Part shown: positions 44,675-53,551 of the stretch, piece by piece
Layout of the letters: every line of letters begins with the position of its first letter
Position numbering within the stretch: the first letter of the stretch is position 1
Assembly: GCA_947627855.1 (NCBI GenBank)
Contig: CANQXR010000089.1
Coordinates: 1 to 64,000, forward strand
Direction: 5' to 3'
Source of the DNA: an uncultured Clostridia bacterium
GTDB lineage: Bacteria; Bacillota; Clostridia; Lachnospirales; CAG-274
DNA length: 64,000 nt
Translations under genes and position numbers: made by a program
Notes under the pieces: generated by a model
The model's input: only the letters and a program-made list of their open reading frames with translations
What the model was told of the DNA's origin: nothing
Databases searched by the model: none

Positions 44675-45331
44675 ATGATAAAGAATATATTTAAAGACAA
44701 AAAAGCAGCGATATTTGATCTTGATGGAACTCTTGTTAATTCAGGCTTTGTATGGCACAAAGTTGATGTAGATTTCTTCAATAAGAGAGGCATGGACTTA
44801 CCTAAAGACTATATTGAGAAGATAGCTTCTATGAGCTTTAAAGAAATGGCTCGTTTCACAAAAGAGGAGTACAACCTTGAAGAATCAATAGAAGACATAA
44901 TTACACAGTGGAACGAGTTGGCTAAATACGAATACATAAATCATGTAAAGCTAAAAGAGGGTGCAAGAGAGATATTGGAAAGATTGAAGACAGCCGATTT
45001 CAAAATAGGGCTTGCCACGGCTACTTCAGATAAGCTCTTCGTACCTTGTCTTGAAAACAATGGCATATATGAATACTTTGATACATATGCCTGCGGCAGC
45101 GAGGTAAAAAGAAGCAAGGAATATCCGGACATATTTTTGTTATGTGCCGAAAGGCTTGGTGTAAATCCGCAGGACTGCATTGTGTTTGAGGATGTAACGA
45201 AAGCTGTTATGGGTGCAAAGAAAGCAGGTATGAAAACCTGTGGGGTATATGACAACCATACATCTCACGAATGGGAGAGTATCCAAAAGGCAGCAGATAT
45301 ATGCGTAAGATCACTTGCAGAACTTTTATAG
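44675..45331 (+). CDS. HAD-superfamily phosphatase (beta-phosphoglucomutase-like)
   Basis: 218 aa from ATG 44675 (AAGGTGG upstream). AIFDLDGTLVNSG carries the nucleophile Asp, GLATATSDK the motif II Thr/Ser, KRSKEYPDIFLL the motif III Lys, and CIVFEDVTKAVMGAKKAGM the motif IV Asp. It hydrolyses or isomerises a sugar or nucleotide phosphate; the substrate is unknown. Codon use looks more chromosomal than its neighbours. Confidence 0.9.
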   Translation: MIKNIFKDKKAAIFDLDGTLVNSGFVWHKVDVDFFNKRGMDLPKDYIEKIASMSFKEMARFTKEEYNLEESIEDIITQWNELAKYEYINHVKLKEGAREILERLKTADFKIGLATATSDKLFVPCLENNGIYEYFDTYACGSEVKRSKEYPDIFLLCAERLGVNPQDCIVFEDVTKAVMGAKKAGMKTCGVYDNHTSHEWESIQKAADICVRSLAELL

Positions 45332-45529
45332 GTTAAGCATTAAGATAATAAATGAATTCTATACGTCATGAATGTTGAATTGTTTAATAAATTTTAGCTG
45401 AATAAATAAAGTTTCCTGTGATAGACCCCTTTCTGTAAACCCTAAATTTTCATTTCTGGTGATTAGTATTAGTTATTGATTAAGATAAAATCATTTATAT
45501 ATTGTAATTGTTATTACAACATAAATGCA

Positions 45530-45574
45530 GTACGGTGGGGAACATCGGAATTTACGCCTGTTTAAAAGCAGGAA
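45530..45574 (+). repeat. Two-hairpin element, copy 2
   Basis: P1 CGGUG/CAUCG with loop GGGAA; linker GAAUUUACG; P2 CCUG/CAGG. It lies 127 bases upstream of the gene at 45702. Confidence 0.85.
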
Positions 45575-45579
45575 AATAA

Positions 45580-45678
45580 AAAGACCACTTTATCGGCAGC
45601 TTTTTACCAACCTATAAAACAAAAGAAGCAGATGAGATTGTAAAGAACTACTTATCGTTAATTAGCTTCAAACAGTAA
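45580..45678 (+). pseudogene. Possible C-terminal gene remnant after element copy 2
   Basis: An open frame begins right after the element and reads KDHFIGSFLPTYKTKEADE... before a stop at 45676. It has no start codon. It looks like the end of a protein cut by rearrangement. The rest of the 370-base gap after the HAD gene holds only element copy 2. Confidence 0.4.
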
Positions 45679-45701
45679 AATTAAAGAAAGGGGCATCTGT
45701 T

Positions 45702-46061
45702 ATGAATGAATATATTATTATAAAAACGCATTCTGATGGTTATGACAGACTTGTACTTTGTTTGACATCCGAGAGTCTGACAACCTACAGAAGCAATCTT
45801 GAGACTGCACTTGCCCAAGAAATAGAAACAGGGAAAATACTAATAGACCAACTGATGGTAACTGGCAATGGACCAAATAGATATATAAGCTGTGAGTTTT
45901 CTGATGGAAGATTGGATTTTAAAACAGCACAGATTGCAAATCCCGCTGAATCCTTCAGAGAAGAGACTGTTAAGCGGTTGCATGATAATCACTTGTATAT
46001 TGAAAATTCCATTCTCACTGAAGAGCAGCGACAGAAAGTAAAAGATAATATTGTATTTTAA
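45702..46061 (+). CDS. Unknown protein (119 aa)
   Basis: Soluble, from ATG 45702 with AAAGGGG upstream. No motif recognised. It is followed by element copies 3 and 4 before the next gene; the 430-base gap shows nothing else. Confidence 0.65.
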   Translation: MNEYIIIKTHSDGYDRLVLCLTSESLTTYRSNLETALAQEIETGKILIDQLMVTGNGPNRYISCEFSDGRLDFKTAQIANPAESFREETVKRLHDNHLYIENSILTEEQRQKVKDNIVF

Positions 46062-46104
46062 AATAAAAATTATGTAAGAATAGATTGAATATAGTAATTA
46101 TATT

Positions 46105-46151
46105 GTACGGTGGGCTACGTCGGAACTTAAGCCTGTTCTAAAAGCAGGAAG
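46105..46151 (+). repeat. Two-hairpin element, copy 3
   Basis: P1 CGGUG/CGUCG with loop GGCUA; linker GAACUUAAG; P2 CCUG/CAGG; tail GAAG. A TATATT lies just before it. Confidence 0.85.
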
Positions 46152-46314
46152 GGCAAGTTAAAGGCTACCTGACCAGTAACCTAAAATGAGCTATTCAGAT
46201 GTTGTGCTGTTACAATCGTACAAATATTTGGACTGCTATTGAAGCCCGTGGGCACTTTCCCCTTTCATATTAGTGTAATGAGATGATAAATAGGTATCAA
46301 CTTCGATAGAACCA

Positions 46315-46360
46315 GTAGGGCAGGCAGTGCCCAAATTTAAGCCTGTTCAAAAGCAGGAAG
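46315..46360 (+). repeat. Two-hairpin element, copy 4
   Basis: P1 GGGCA/UGCCC (five Watson-Crick pairs) with loop GGCAG; linker AAAUUUAAG; P2 CCUG/CAGG; tail GAAG. Confidence 0.87.
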
Positions 46361-46490
46361 TTCTAAAGCATGAGCATACGAGCATTTTAGGTATTTGAGT
46401 TTAAATTTTGTTATGACGTCATGAGGGAATCTGTCAAAATTTTTTACAAAAAATTAATAACAAGTGATGTAACAGTTGGGAGGGATATTC

Positions 46491-47156
46491 ATGATAATAT
46501 TCCATGGTTCAGAACACATAATACAAAAGCCACTATATGAAGTAAAGAACAAATATAATGACTTTGGTGTAGGTTTCTACTGCACGCAAGACATTGAGCT
46601 TGCTAAGGAGTGGGCATGTAGTGAAAATAATGATGGTTATGTAAATATTTATGATATAGACTTAACTGGTTTAACAATCTTAGACCTAAGTGACAGCAAT
46701 TATACCATTTTGCACTGGTTAACCATATTGATACAGAACAGAGTTTTCAGGACAGCCGGAGCCATTGCAGTTGCAGCCAAGAAATATCTAACAGACAATT
46801 TCAATGTGGATATAAATGCCTATGACATCATCATAGGGTACAGAGCAGATAATTCAAATTTTTCATATGCTAAAGATTTTCTAAATAACACAACATCTGT
46901 GAACAAGCTGGCAGCTTCAGTAAAATCAGAAAAGCAATTTGTATTAAAATCAGAAAAAGCTTTTGACCAGTTACATTTCATAGGAACAGGCTCAATTCCC
47001 AAAGACAAATATTTTAAATTGAAAATGTCAAGAGATAGAGATTCACGAGTAAAGTATTTGAATAGTCAGGAAGAATACAACCCTACCGATTTGTTCATAT
47101 CAGGTATCATTCAGCAGGAGATAAAGAGTGATGACCCACGCATACATAAATTATAA
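46491..47156 (+). CDS. DUF3990-type ADP-ribosyltransferase-like protein
   Basis: 221 aa from ATG 46491, after GGGAGGGA. IFHGSEHIIQKPLYEVKNKYNDFGVGFYCTQ is the family opening (a mono-ADP-ribosyltransferase-like fold). AKEWACSEN, WLTILIQNRV, AYDIIIGYRADNS and QFVLKSEKAFDQLHFI are also characteristic. Homologues often form part of toxin-antitoxin or defence loci. No DUF3791-type partner is seen next to it. Confidence 0.77.
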   Translation: MIIFHGSEHIIQKPLYEVKNKYNDFGVGFYCTQDIELAKEWACSENNDGYVNIYDIDLTGLTILDLSDSNYTILHWLTILIQNRVFRTAGAIAVAAKKYLTDNFNVDINAYDIIIGYRADNSNFSYAKDFLNNTTSVNKLAASVKSEKQFVLKSEKAFDQLHFIGTGSIPKDKYFKLKMSRDRDSRVKYLNSQEEYNPTDLFISGIIQQEIKSDDPRIHKL

Positions 47157-47288
47157 ATTATCGACAACATACTATTATTTAATTTTTTAACAGATTTTAG
47201 AGATAAGAATACGGGTATATAACCAATGACTTTTAACTATGAGACTGAAAAATATAAATAATAAATTCTTCAAAGGAGGTAATATTCA

Positions 47289-47879
47289 GTGTGGGATAGT
47301 ATTAAACAATTCAAAAATTTGTTGCAGTCACTTGAGGAGAATGATATAATTAATGAGGACGATAACAACCTAATAGACGAAGATGACTCATTAGAGGAAG
47401 ATGACCTAACGGCTGTTGGCAGCATAGAAAGTATTAATTTCCCGATTGAACAGAGAAATACAGGTAAAGGACAGCCAAGTGCTATATTACATATGGGAAG
47501 ACCACTAAATAACCGCCAGCAGAAGTTGCTTGAACAGTTACCTTATTATAGAAGTGAGGTAATCGTTTCAAAGAATTCTGTAAACATGAAAGACCTATCA
47601 GCCCTTACAGCATATACAGGTGATGAATTTGCACTTTTTACCAAAGGTAACGAAAGACTTGTCGTAAGAGGCAATAGTTTTATGGTAGACATTGGCATAG
47701 AGCAGGCAATGGAATTAAATTCACAAGGGTATAAATGGAGTGGACATACACATCCAGGCATTGATGAAAATTGTTTGATGGCATCTCAAGGAGATAAAGA
47801 AATTTTGAGATGCTTTAGACAGGATATTTCATATATTTACAATTCATTAGGTGCACGAGTAGAATTTGGAAAGGAGTAA
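47289..47879 (+). CDS. JAMM/JAB-like protein with acidic N-terminus
   Basis: 196 aa from GTG 47289 (GGAGG nine bases upstream). The first ~55 residues are very acidic. The C-terminal half reads GYKWSGHTHPGIDENCLMAS, then QGDKEILRCFRQ: HTHP plus a downstream Ser-x-x-Asp is the zinc-binding arrangement of JAMM metalloproteases. It may be a toxin-like or deconjugating enzyme with the next gene as partner. Confidence 0.6.
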   Translation: MWDSIKQFKNLLQSLEENDIINEDDNNLIDEDDSLEEDDLTAVGSIESINFPIEQRNTGKGQPSAILHMGRPLNNRQQKLLEQLPYYRSEVIVSKNSVNMKDLSALTAYTGDEFALFTKGNERLVVRGNSFMVDIGIEQAMELNSQGYKWSGHTHPGIDENCLMASQGDKEILRCFRQDISYIYNSLGARVEFGKE

Positions 47880-47884
47880 AAAAT

Positions 47885-48154
47885 ATGAACAAACGATTTA
47901 AAGAATGGGAAAACGAAATAAAAAGGTATTGCGAGGAGAACAACCTTAGCTTTGAAAGGGCAAAGAAAATGTCAGGGTGCTACAATGAAAATATGTTGGT
48001 TCTTCAATATTTTGATCCAGAAAGCGAGAGTGTAAAATTGGGGCTTGGTTTGCGAGACGAAACCCCCATGCCTCCGGTTCTTTGGGTTTATAGAAGAAAG
48101 GACGGCTTAGAGTTTAGGCAGACAGAATGCACGCAGCAATATCTTGGTCTATAA
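47885..48154 (+). CDS. Partner protein of the JAMM-like gene
   Basis: 89 aa from ATG 47885 (AAAGGAG upstream), five bases after the JAMM-like gene. KEWENEIKRYCEENNLSFERAKKMSGCYNE opens it; the second half is beta-rich. The position suggests an immunity-like partner. Its N-terminal half is duplicated directly downstream. Confidence 0.62.
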   Translation: MNKRFKEWENEIKRYCEENNLSFERAKKMSGCYNENMLVLQYFDPESESVKLGLGLRDETPMPPVLWVYRRKDGLEFRQTECTQQYLGL

Positions 48155-48180
48155 TTTAAAGTTAGTAGGAAATGAAAAAT

Positions 48181-48342
48181 ATGAACAAACGATTTGAAGA
48201 ATGGAAGGATAAGATAAGGGAATATTGCGAGGAGAACAACCTTAGTTTTGAAAAGGTAAAGAAAATGTCAAAATGTTATAATGAAGACATCAACCACCCA
48301 TCGCTTAAAAACGATAGCTTGAAAAAGCTGGCAGTTGATTAA
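48181..48342 (+). pseudogene. Truncated duplicate of the partner protein
   Basis: 53 aa. The first ~35 residues (EEWKDKIREYCEENNLSF, then EKVKKMSKCYNED) match the 89-aa gene closely. It then diverges abruptly into INHPSLKNDSLKKLAVD and stops at 48340, where the IscB omega-RNA region begins. The IscB element appears to have landed in or next to this duplicate. Confidence 0.7.
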
Positions 48343-48565
48343 CCTAAGTTCTTCGAGAACTACGTTATACAGGAATATTATAGTTACCCATGGACGTTAT
48401 ACCTAATCTGTGGCTCTAAGGTAAGTGATTAAACAGTCCTGGCGGGTAGGGACAGTGTTGCTTACATACAAACCCCGTATAACATTGGCGAAGGTATATT
48501 ACAGCAGTATGCTGCTGTCTTACAGAGTAAAGCATACAAAAATTAAAAATCAATTTTATATGGAA
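48343..48565 (+). ncRNA. Putative IscB omega RNA (HEARO-like)
   Basis: A 220-base structured, non-coding stretch directly upstream of iscB, where omega RNA is expected. Hairpins include AGTTCT/AGAACT near 48349 and CAGCAG/CTGCTG near 48512. GTTATAC near 48363 and GTATAAC near 48478 can pair at long range. TCCTGGCGGGTAGGGA resembles a motif I associate with omega RNAs. The guide would be the bases just 5' of the scaffold; its exact border is not defined here. Confidence 0.72.
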
Positions 48566-48579
48566 AGGAGTGCCTTTGT

Positions 48580-50295
48580 GTGGTATATGTTTTAAACATT
48601 GATGGAAAGCCTCTCATGCCTACAGAAAGGCACGGGAAAGTCAGAAGATTATTAAGAGATGGAGAAGCAAAAGTAATAAAATGCTGTCCATTTACTATAC
48701 AGTTACTATATGAAACAACAGATTTCGTACAGGAAGTATCTCTTGGGGTAGATGCCGGTAGTAAATACATTGGTATTTCAGCAACAACCAAAGATACAGT
48801 TTTGTACGAATCAGAGATAAGATTAAGAAATGATATAGTAGATCTTTTATCTACCAGAAGAGCATTAAGAAGGACAAGAAGGAACAGACTCCGTTACAGA
48901 AAGCCCAGGTTCAATAATAGAGTCAGAACTAAGCACAGAGGATGGCTTGCACCTTCCGTTGAACAGAAGATACAAACACATCTTAGTACTATAGAGAAGG
49001 TCTACAAAATATTACCAGTTTCAAAAATTATTATTGAAGTAGCAAGTTTTGATATTCAAAGAATAAAAGACCCAGATATCAAGAGCAAGGAATATCAGCA
49101 AGGAGAACAGGCGGGTTCTTGGAATGTAAGAGAGTATGTCTTACGAAGAGATGATTATACCTGCCAGTGTTGTAATGGGGCTTCCGGAGATTCAATATTA
49201 ATGGTACATCATATAGAAAGCAGAAAAACAGGTGGTAATTCACCCAACAATCTGATAACTCTTTGCAAAACTTGTCACGAAGGATATCATAGAGGAAAGA
49301 TAAATTTACCTTTCAACATAAAAAGAGGTATGAAATTTAATGATGCAACATTTATGAATATCATGAGACCGACCCTCTGTAATAGATTACAAGAGATGTA
49401 CTCAAATGTATATATAACATATGGATATATCACAAAGAATATTAGGATAGAAAACAAATTACCTAAGAGTCATCGTGTAGATGCAAGGTGCATTAGTGGA
49501 AATCCAACCGCAAAACCTCTCGATTATTATTTCTATCAGAAGAAAGTTCGTTGTCATAATAGACAGATTCACAAAGCCCATATTTTGCACGGAGGTATCA
49601 GAAAAGAAAACCAAGCACCTTATGTTGTAAAAGGTTTTAGACTATTTGATAAAGTTTTATTTGAGAAAAAAGAATATTTCATTTTCGGCAGAAGACTTAA
49701 TGGGTATTTTGATATACGAGATTTGTTTGGAAACAAAGTCAATAATGGCAGCATTTCATATAAGAAGTTAACTCTTGTAGAAAAGCGCAAGCACTTTTTG
49801 ATGGAGATAATAAGCAACAAACGATTTTCATATCAACCCAATCAACAAATCCCAATCCAATACAATACATTAAATATCAGGAAATTATACATAACTAATT
49901 TTCTGTCTAAATATATAGCTGTAGGTGCTGAGATAAGTATCTTTACAAATGGAATTCAGCAGACAGATTATAGTTTCTGTTATATGACAGATCTTTATAA
50001 TATCTGTGTTACACACCAGATCAGAAATACAGTTCCTGCATTATTTTGGTTATCAGATAATAATAATACACTATATCCTTACCTAAGTATAGCTACACAA
50101 TTGAACAATCAGATATTACCAATAGAAGATTATTTTATTCTAACAGGTGCTAATGATATGCTCTTATATGTGGATTTCAACCTACCACAAATACAAACTT
50201 ATCTAAAGATGGTATATGATAATCATCAAGCATATCTTAATTCGGGTATTATGTCAATTCTATTACCAAGCACCAAACCGGTAGCACCAATCTAA
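48580..50295 (+). CDS. iscB: IscB RNA-guided nuclease with extended C-terminus
   Basis: 571 aa from GTG 48580 (GGAAAGGAG nine bases upstream). The PLMP domain (DGKPLMPTERHGKVRRLL) opens it. RuvC-I is LGVDAGSKYIGIS; an Arg-rich bridge helix (RRALRRTRRNRLRYRKPRF) follows; RuvC-II is IIIEVASFD. The HNH domain is CQCC ... MVHHIESRKTGGNSPNNLITLC; RuvC-III is HRVDARCISG. The domain up to about residue 410 is standard. A further ~160 residues not typical of IscB follow. No TnpA is present, so it is not autonomous. Confidence 0.93.
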   Translation: MVYVLNIDGKPLMPTERHGKVRRLLRDGEAKVIKCCPFTIQLLYETTDFVQEVSLGVDAGSKYIGISATTKDTVLYESEIRLRNDIVDLLSTRRALRRTRRNRLRYRKPRFNNRVRTKHRGWLAPSVEQKIQTHLSTIEKVYKILPVSKIIIEVASFDIQRIKDPDIKSKEYQQGEQAGSWNVREYVLRRDDYTCQCCNGASGDSILMVHHIESRKTGGNSPNNLITLCKTCHEGYHRGKINLPFNIKRGMKFNDATFMNIMRPTLCNRLQEMYSNVYITYGYITKNIRIENKLPKSHRVDARCISGNPTAKPLDYYFYQKKVRCHNRQIHKAHILHGGIRKENQAPYVVKGFRLFDKVLFEKKEYFIFGRRLNGYFDIRDLFGNKVNNGSISYKKLTLVEKRKHFLMEIISNKRFSYQPNQQIPIQYNTLNIRKLYITNFLSKYIAVGAEISIFTNGIQQTDYSFCYMTDLYNICVTHQIRNTVPALFWLSDNNNTLYPYLSIATQLNNQILPIEDYFILTGANDMLLYVDFNLPQIQTYLKMVYDNHQAYLNSGIMSILLPSTKPVAPI

Positions 50296-50335
50296 GCGAA
50301 GTTGAAAACTAAAAACAAAAAGGAGATATAACAAA

Positions 50336-50968
50336 ATGTCAAGCTGGACTTATATAAACGGAACAATTTCAGTTGAATCTTTAGGTAACAGTCAACCCCA
50401 AATGCAATATATTCTTGATACTGTATTGGCTCATCTCCCCAAGGTCAGTGGTTCTGAAAAGGATATGGAAATATATGTCATCAGAAAAAAGGGGTGGGGT
50501 ACGTCAAGCCCTTATGATGAGTTTGAGCAATGGAGCAACCTCGGTAATGGAAAAGCTTATGGAAATAGTTTTCCTGAATTTGAAATGCAGAGAGAATATA
50601 TACTTGTTGTTGATGGTTCACTTAGAAATACAAAATTTGAGGAGACTGTTAGAGCATTTCAGAATTGGCTTTGCAGACTGGCAAAAAGAATTATTGTAAA
50701 CGATGTATTTGTAAGAATAGAAGATGGTTTGGACAAGTCTACAATTGTCCAGAACAAGAATGATGTTTATGGAAATATGTTTGAATATCCAAGCTGGGAT
50801 CTTCGCAACAAAGACAAAATCCCATCATGGAGTGAGTTCATGTATTATGAAAGTGTAAAAGGCAGTAGCTATCCGTTATTACTTGCATACAAATATTTCA
50901 GAGATGATGAAGTTGATAAGGAAGTAAAATGCAGAATGTCTTATCGTAAGGAACAAACAAAGAATTAA
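50336..50968 (+). CDS. Unknown protein downstream of IscB
   Basis: 210 aa, soluble, from ATG 50336 with AAAGGAG upstream. Aromatic-rich (SSWTYINGTISVES, RKKGWGTSSPYDEFEQW). No family recognised. Forty bases after iscB on the same strand. Confidence 0.72.
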   Translation: MSSWTYINGTISVESLGNSQPQMQYILDTVLAHLPKVSGSEKDMEIYVIRKKGWGTSSPYDEFEQWSNLGNGKAYGNSFPEFEMQREYILVVDGSLRNTKFEETVRAFQNWLCRLAKRIIVNDVFVRIEDGLDKSTIVQNKNDVYGNMFEYPSWDLRNKDKIPSWSEFMYYESVKGSSYPLLLAYKYFRDDEVDKEVKCRMSYRKEQTKN

Positions 50969-51020
50969 AGATTAAAATGTCATAAGTTTAACTAACTTTT
51001 TGGGTTATGGAGGTGATGTT

Positions 51021-51191
51021 TTGAACCCTGTACTTATATTTTTAATTATTTTTCTTGCAGTTATTATTTGGTTTGTGTTGTCCTTCATGTTTGTACCGAT
51101 AGGGCGGCTTATAGTCAGAATAATAACAAATACCCACAAAAAGATTATTTACAAAGAAGGGACGGATGAAGATGAAAACAAAGATAAGTAA
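51021..51191 (+). CDS. Small membrane protein
   Basis: 56 aa from TTG 51021 after GGAGGTGAT. One long hydrophobic stretch (residues ~4-30) and a charged end. Function unknown. Confidence 0.6.
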   Translation: MNPVLIFLIIFLAVIIWFVLSFMFVPIGRLIVRIITNTHKKIIYKEGTDEDENKDK

Positions 51192-51399
51192 AATCGGATC
51201 AATTTTTTAGCAGTTGTAATTTGTATTTTTATAGGCGAGCTTATTGCTACGAGAGAGTTACAGCAGGATATACAGGTGTGACATACAATATCTATACACA
51301 GAAAGTAGCAATTAAATACCCGGTAACAAACGTACTCAGCGATAAAAAACTAAAACTTAATAATTATTCTATTGATATATTTAAAATGAAAAACCTATG
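51165..51399 (+). pseudogene. Frameshifted signal-peptide-type small gene
   Basis: ATG 51165 opens MKMKTKISKIGSIF, then stops at TAG because of a six-T run. One more T would continue into FLAVVICIFIGELIATREL, and a second shift into VTAGYTGVTYNIYTQKVAIK, ending at 51397. It looks like one secreted or membrane protein broken by two indels, unless a sequencing error occurred at the T-run. The rest of the gap to 51574 shows nothing. Confidence 0.5.
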
Positions 51400-51573
51400 A
51401 CGTTATAATAATGCAGTAAATTTTACAAATATAAGTACTAACAAAAAGGAAGAACACAAGCAGCTGTCCAGAAGTGGAAAATAAAGGTAAGAAGCTCACA
51501 TTTGGATAACTGTTTAGAACACAAACAACCATTCTAACACTTAATTAAGAACATAACAAGGAAGTGATGAAAA

Positions 51574-52329
51574 TTGAGATTGTACAATGATAATAGTATG
51601 AATGTGTTTAAGACAATCGCAGACAACAGTATTGATTTGATTGTAACTGACCCACCTTATAAAATCATTGCAGGTGGTGTTACTACAGAGGTTAAGAAGA
51701 ATGAATGTGGTGGTTCACTCCGGAGAAGAGATATTTCAGGTAGTCCAACAATCGGAAACAAATGGGTAAATAAGAGCATTGGCGATGTTCCTTTAGCGAT
51801 AAGGCAGGGCAAACTGTTCTCCAATAATGATATAACTTTTTCAGAGTGGTTGCCAGAGGTCTACCGTGTTCTCAAAGACGGTTGCCATTGTTATATTATG
51901 ATAAATGGCAGAAATCTCAAAGATTTACAAACTGAAGCCGAAAAAGCAGGTTTTAAATTCGTTAACCTACTTGTTTGGAAGAAAAATAACAAAACTCCAA
52001 ATGGTTATTATATGCAGCAATGCGAGTTCATTCTGCTTTTAAGGAAAGGCAAAGCAAGATACATAAACAACCGCGGTACAAGTAACTGCTTCGAACTTGC
52101 TAATATTATTGGCAAGAAAAAGCACCCCACCGAGAAGCCTATAGAGCTTATGAAAATATTTGTTGAGAATTCGTCAAATGTTGGAGACACTGTACTTGAC
52201 CCATTCATGGGTGTAGGTACAACAGGTGCTGCCTGTATGGCATTACAGAGAAATTTCATAGGCATTGAAATCGACGAAAAGTATTTCAACATTGCAAATG
52301 AAAGAATTTTTTCAAGAAAAGCTTGTTAA
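51574..52329 (+). CDS. DNA methyltransferase (beta-type N6/N4)
   Basis: 251 aa from TTG 51574 (AAGGAAG upstream). The catalytic motif IVTDPPYKIIAGG is near residue 25, and HPTEKPIELMKIF ... GDTVLDPFMGVGTTGAACM, the SAM-binding FxGxG, is near the C-terminus, which is the beta-class order. It has no recognised restriction partner nearby, so it is an orphan methylase. Confidence 0.88.
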   Translation: MRLYNDNSMNVFKTIADNSIDLIVTDPPYKIIAGGVTTEVKKNECGGSLRRRDISGSPTIGNKWVNKSIGDVPLAIRQGKLFSNNDITFSEWLPEVYRVLKDGCHCYIMINGRNLKDLQTEAEKAGFKFVNLLVWKKNNKTPNGYYMQQCEFILLLRKGKARYINNRGTSNCFELANIIGKKKHPTEKPIELMKIFVENSSNVGDTVLDPFMGVGTTGAACMALQRNFIGIEIDEKYFNIANERIFSRKAC

Positions 52330-52357
52330 TTATAATACTTGTAGGAGGTGACACATA

Positions 52358-52624
52358 ATGCAGAAGTTTTATTTCGTCTATAATGGTCTCTATGCCTATC
52401 CATACGATGGTGGCTGGGTTGAAGTTATAGCTGAAAACATAGAGCAAGCCAAATCTATCTATGGTGTCATCTTTGGGACAAACAGTGATGGTTCGGCGAA
52501 CTATGCCGATGTATTTACAGAAGAAGAATTCATCAAAACTGCTATGTTCCGAGATGGGATTCTTGGAGCTAAATGTCACGAAGTGATAAGCATGCAAAGA
52601 GTCGTTAAAGACCAGAAAAGCTGA
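52358..52624 (+). CDS. Unknown protein (88 aa)
   Basis: From ATG 52358 with GGAGGTGA upstream, 28 bases after the methylase gene. FYFVYNGLYAYPYDGGWVEV and IEQAKSIYGVIFG suggest a small alpha/beta protein. No family recognised. The following 250 bases up to element copy 5 hold nothing visible. Confidence 0.62.
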   Translation: MQKFYFVYNGLYAYPYDGGWVEVIAENIEQAKSIYGVIFGTNSDGSANYADVFTEEEFIKTAMFRDGILGAKCHEVISMQRVVKDQKS

Positions 52625-52876
52625 TAAACCCTGTATTTTTAGTTAGATAACGATAGTAATCAATGAGAAAATTTTACACCATTTTTCCATTCAAATTTTG
52701 CTTCTAAATCGAGATTTTTTCAACCCTTGAAAGCACCGTTTTTCAACAAAATGGTCGATAAAGTGGTACTAAAAAATTTTTCCTTCCGAAATCAGAAACC
52801 CGAAAAAGAGAAAGATTTAACATAATTCCGGAGTCAGCATTATATTCCATATAATTAATCGCAACAAAACCAACCC

Positions 52877-52923
52877 TACGGCAGGCCATGTCGGAATTTA
52901 AGCCTGTTTTAAACAGCAGGAAA
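52877..52923 (+). repeat. Two-hairpin element, copy 5
   Basis: P1 CGGCA/UGUCG with loop GGCCA; linker GAAUUUAAG; P2 CCUG/CAGG. It lies about 70 bases upstream of the acetyltransferase start. Confidence 0.86.
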
Positions 52924-52993
52924 CTCAATCAAAGAATATACTGATTACAATGTGCACAGTTTTTGGATATTTTTGAAAGGAGATGATATAATT

Positions 52994-53506
52994 TTGAACC
53001 CAGAAATCGAAACAGAAAGATTAATTTTGCGTCCAATCGCTCTAAGCGATGCTGAGGATGCTTTCATATGGAATAGCGATCCACGAGTTATGGAGTTTCT
53101 GTCACACCCCACATACACTGACATCAATCAGACAATCAGTTGGATTAAATCAACCTCTACAGATAAGAATAAGTGGACTTGGGCATTCATACTGAAGGAA
53201 GAGAATAAGGCGATTGGCTCAGGGAGCATCACCATAAGTACCAAAGTAGAAGGCAGTTGCACCCTCGGGTATTGTCTTAACTACAATCATTGGCACAAAG
53301 GATACTGCACCGAGGCTACGAAAGCTATGATAGGTTTTGCAAAGACACTTGGTGTAAAAGAAATCTGTGCTGAACATGCAATAGACAACCCACGCTCAGG
53401 CAAAGTGATGGAAAAATGTGGTCTTAAATTCGATCATTATGGTGAGTACAAAGCACTTGATGAAAGTAAGATCTTCAAATCAAAGTGTTATAAACTTACA
53501 CTATAA
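52994..53506 (+). CDS. GNAT family N-acetyltransferase (RimJ/RimL-like)
   Basis: 170 aa from TTG 52994 (AAAGGAGATGAT upstream). ETERLILRPIALSDAEDAF is the standard opening; LGYCLNYNHWHKGYCTEATKAMI holds the acetyl-CoA pyrophosphate loop; NPRSGKVMEKCGLKF is the C-terminal motif. The acceptor is unknown. Confidence 0.9.
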   Translation: MNPEIETERLILRPIALSDAEDAFIWNSDPRVMEFLSHPTYTDINQTISWIKSTSTDKNKWTWAFILKEENKAIGSGSITISTKVEGSCTLGYCLNYNHWHKGYCTEATKAMIGFAKTLGVKEICAEHAIDNPRSGKVMEKCGLKFDHYGEYKALDESKIFKSKCYKLTL

Positions 53507-53551
53507 CCAACAACCTAACAAGTATTATTTAAATAAGAAAGGAATGATAAA

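Noticed and set aside
48580-50295. Cas9 or TnpB identity for the RNA-guided nuclease
   Set aside because: The PLMP N-terminus, small size and HNH between RuvC-II and RuvC-III fit IscB. There is no REC lobe and no tracrRNA or array, and TnpB lacks HNH.
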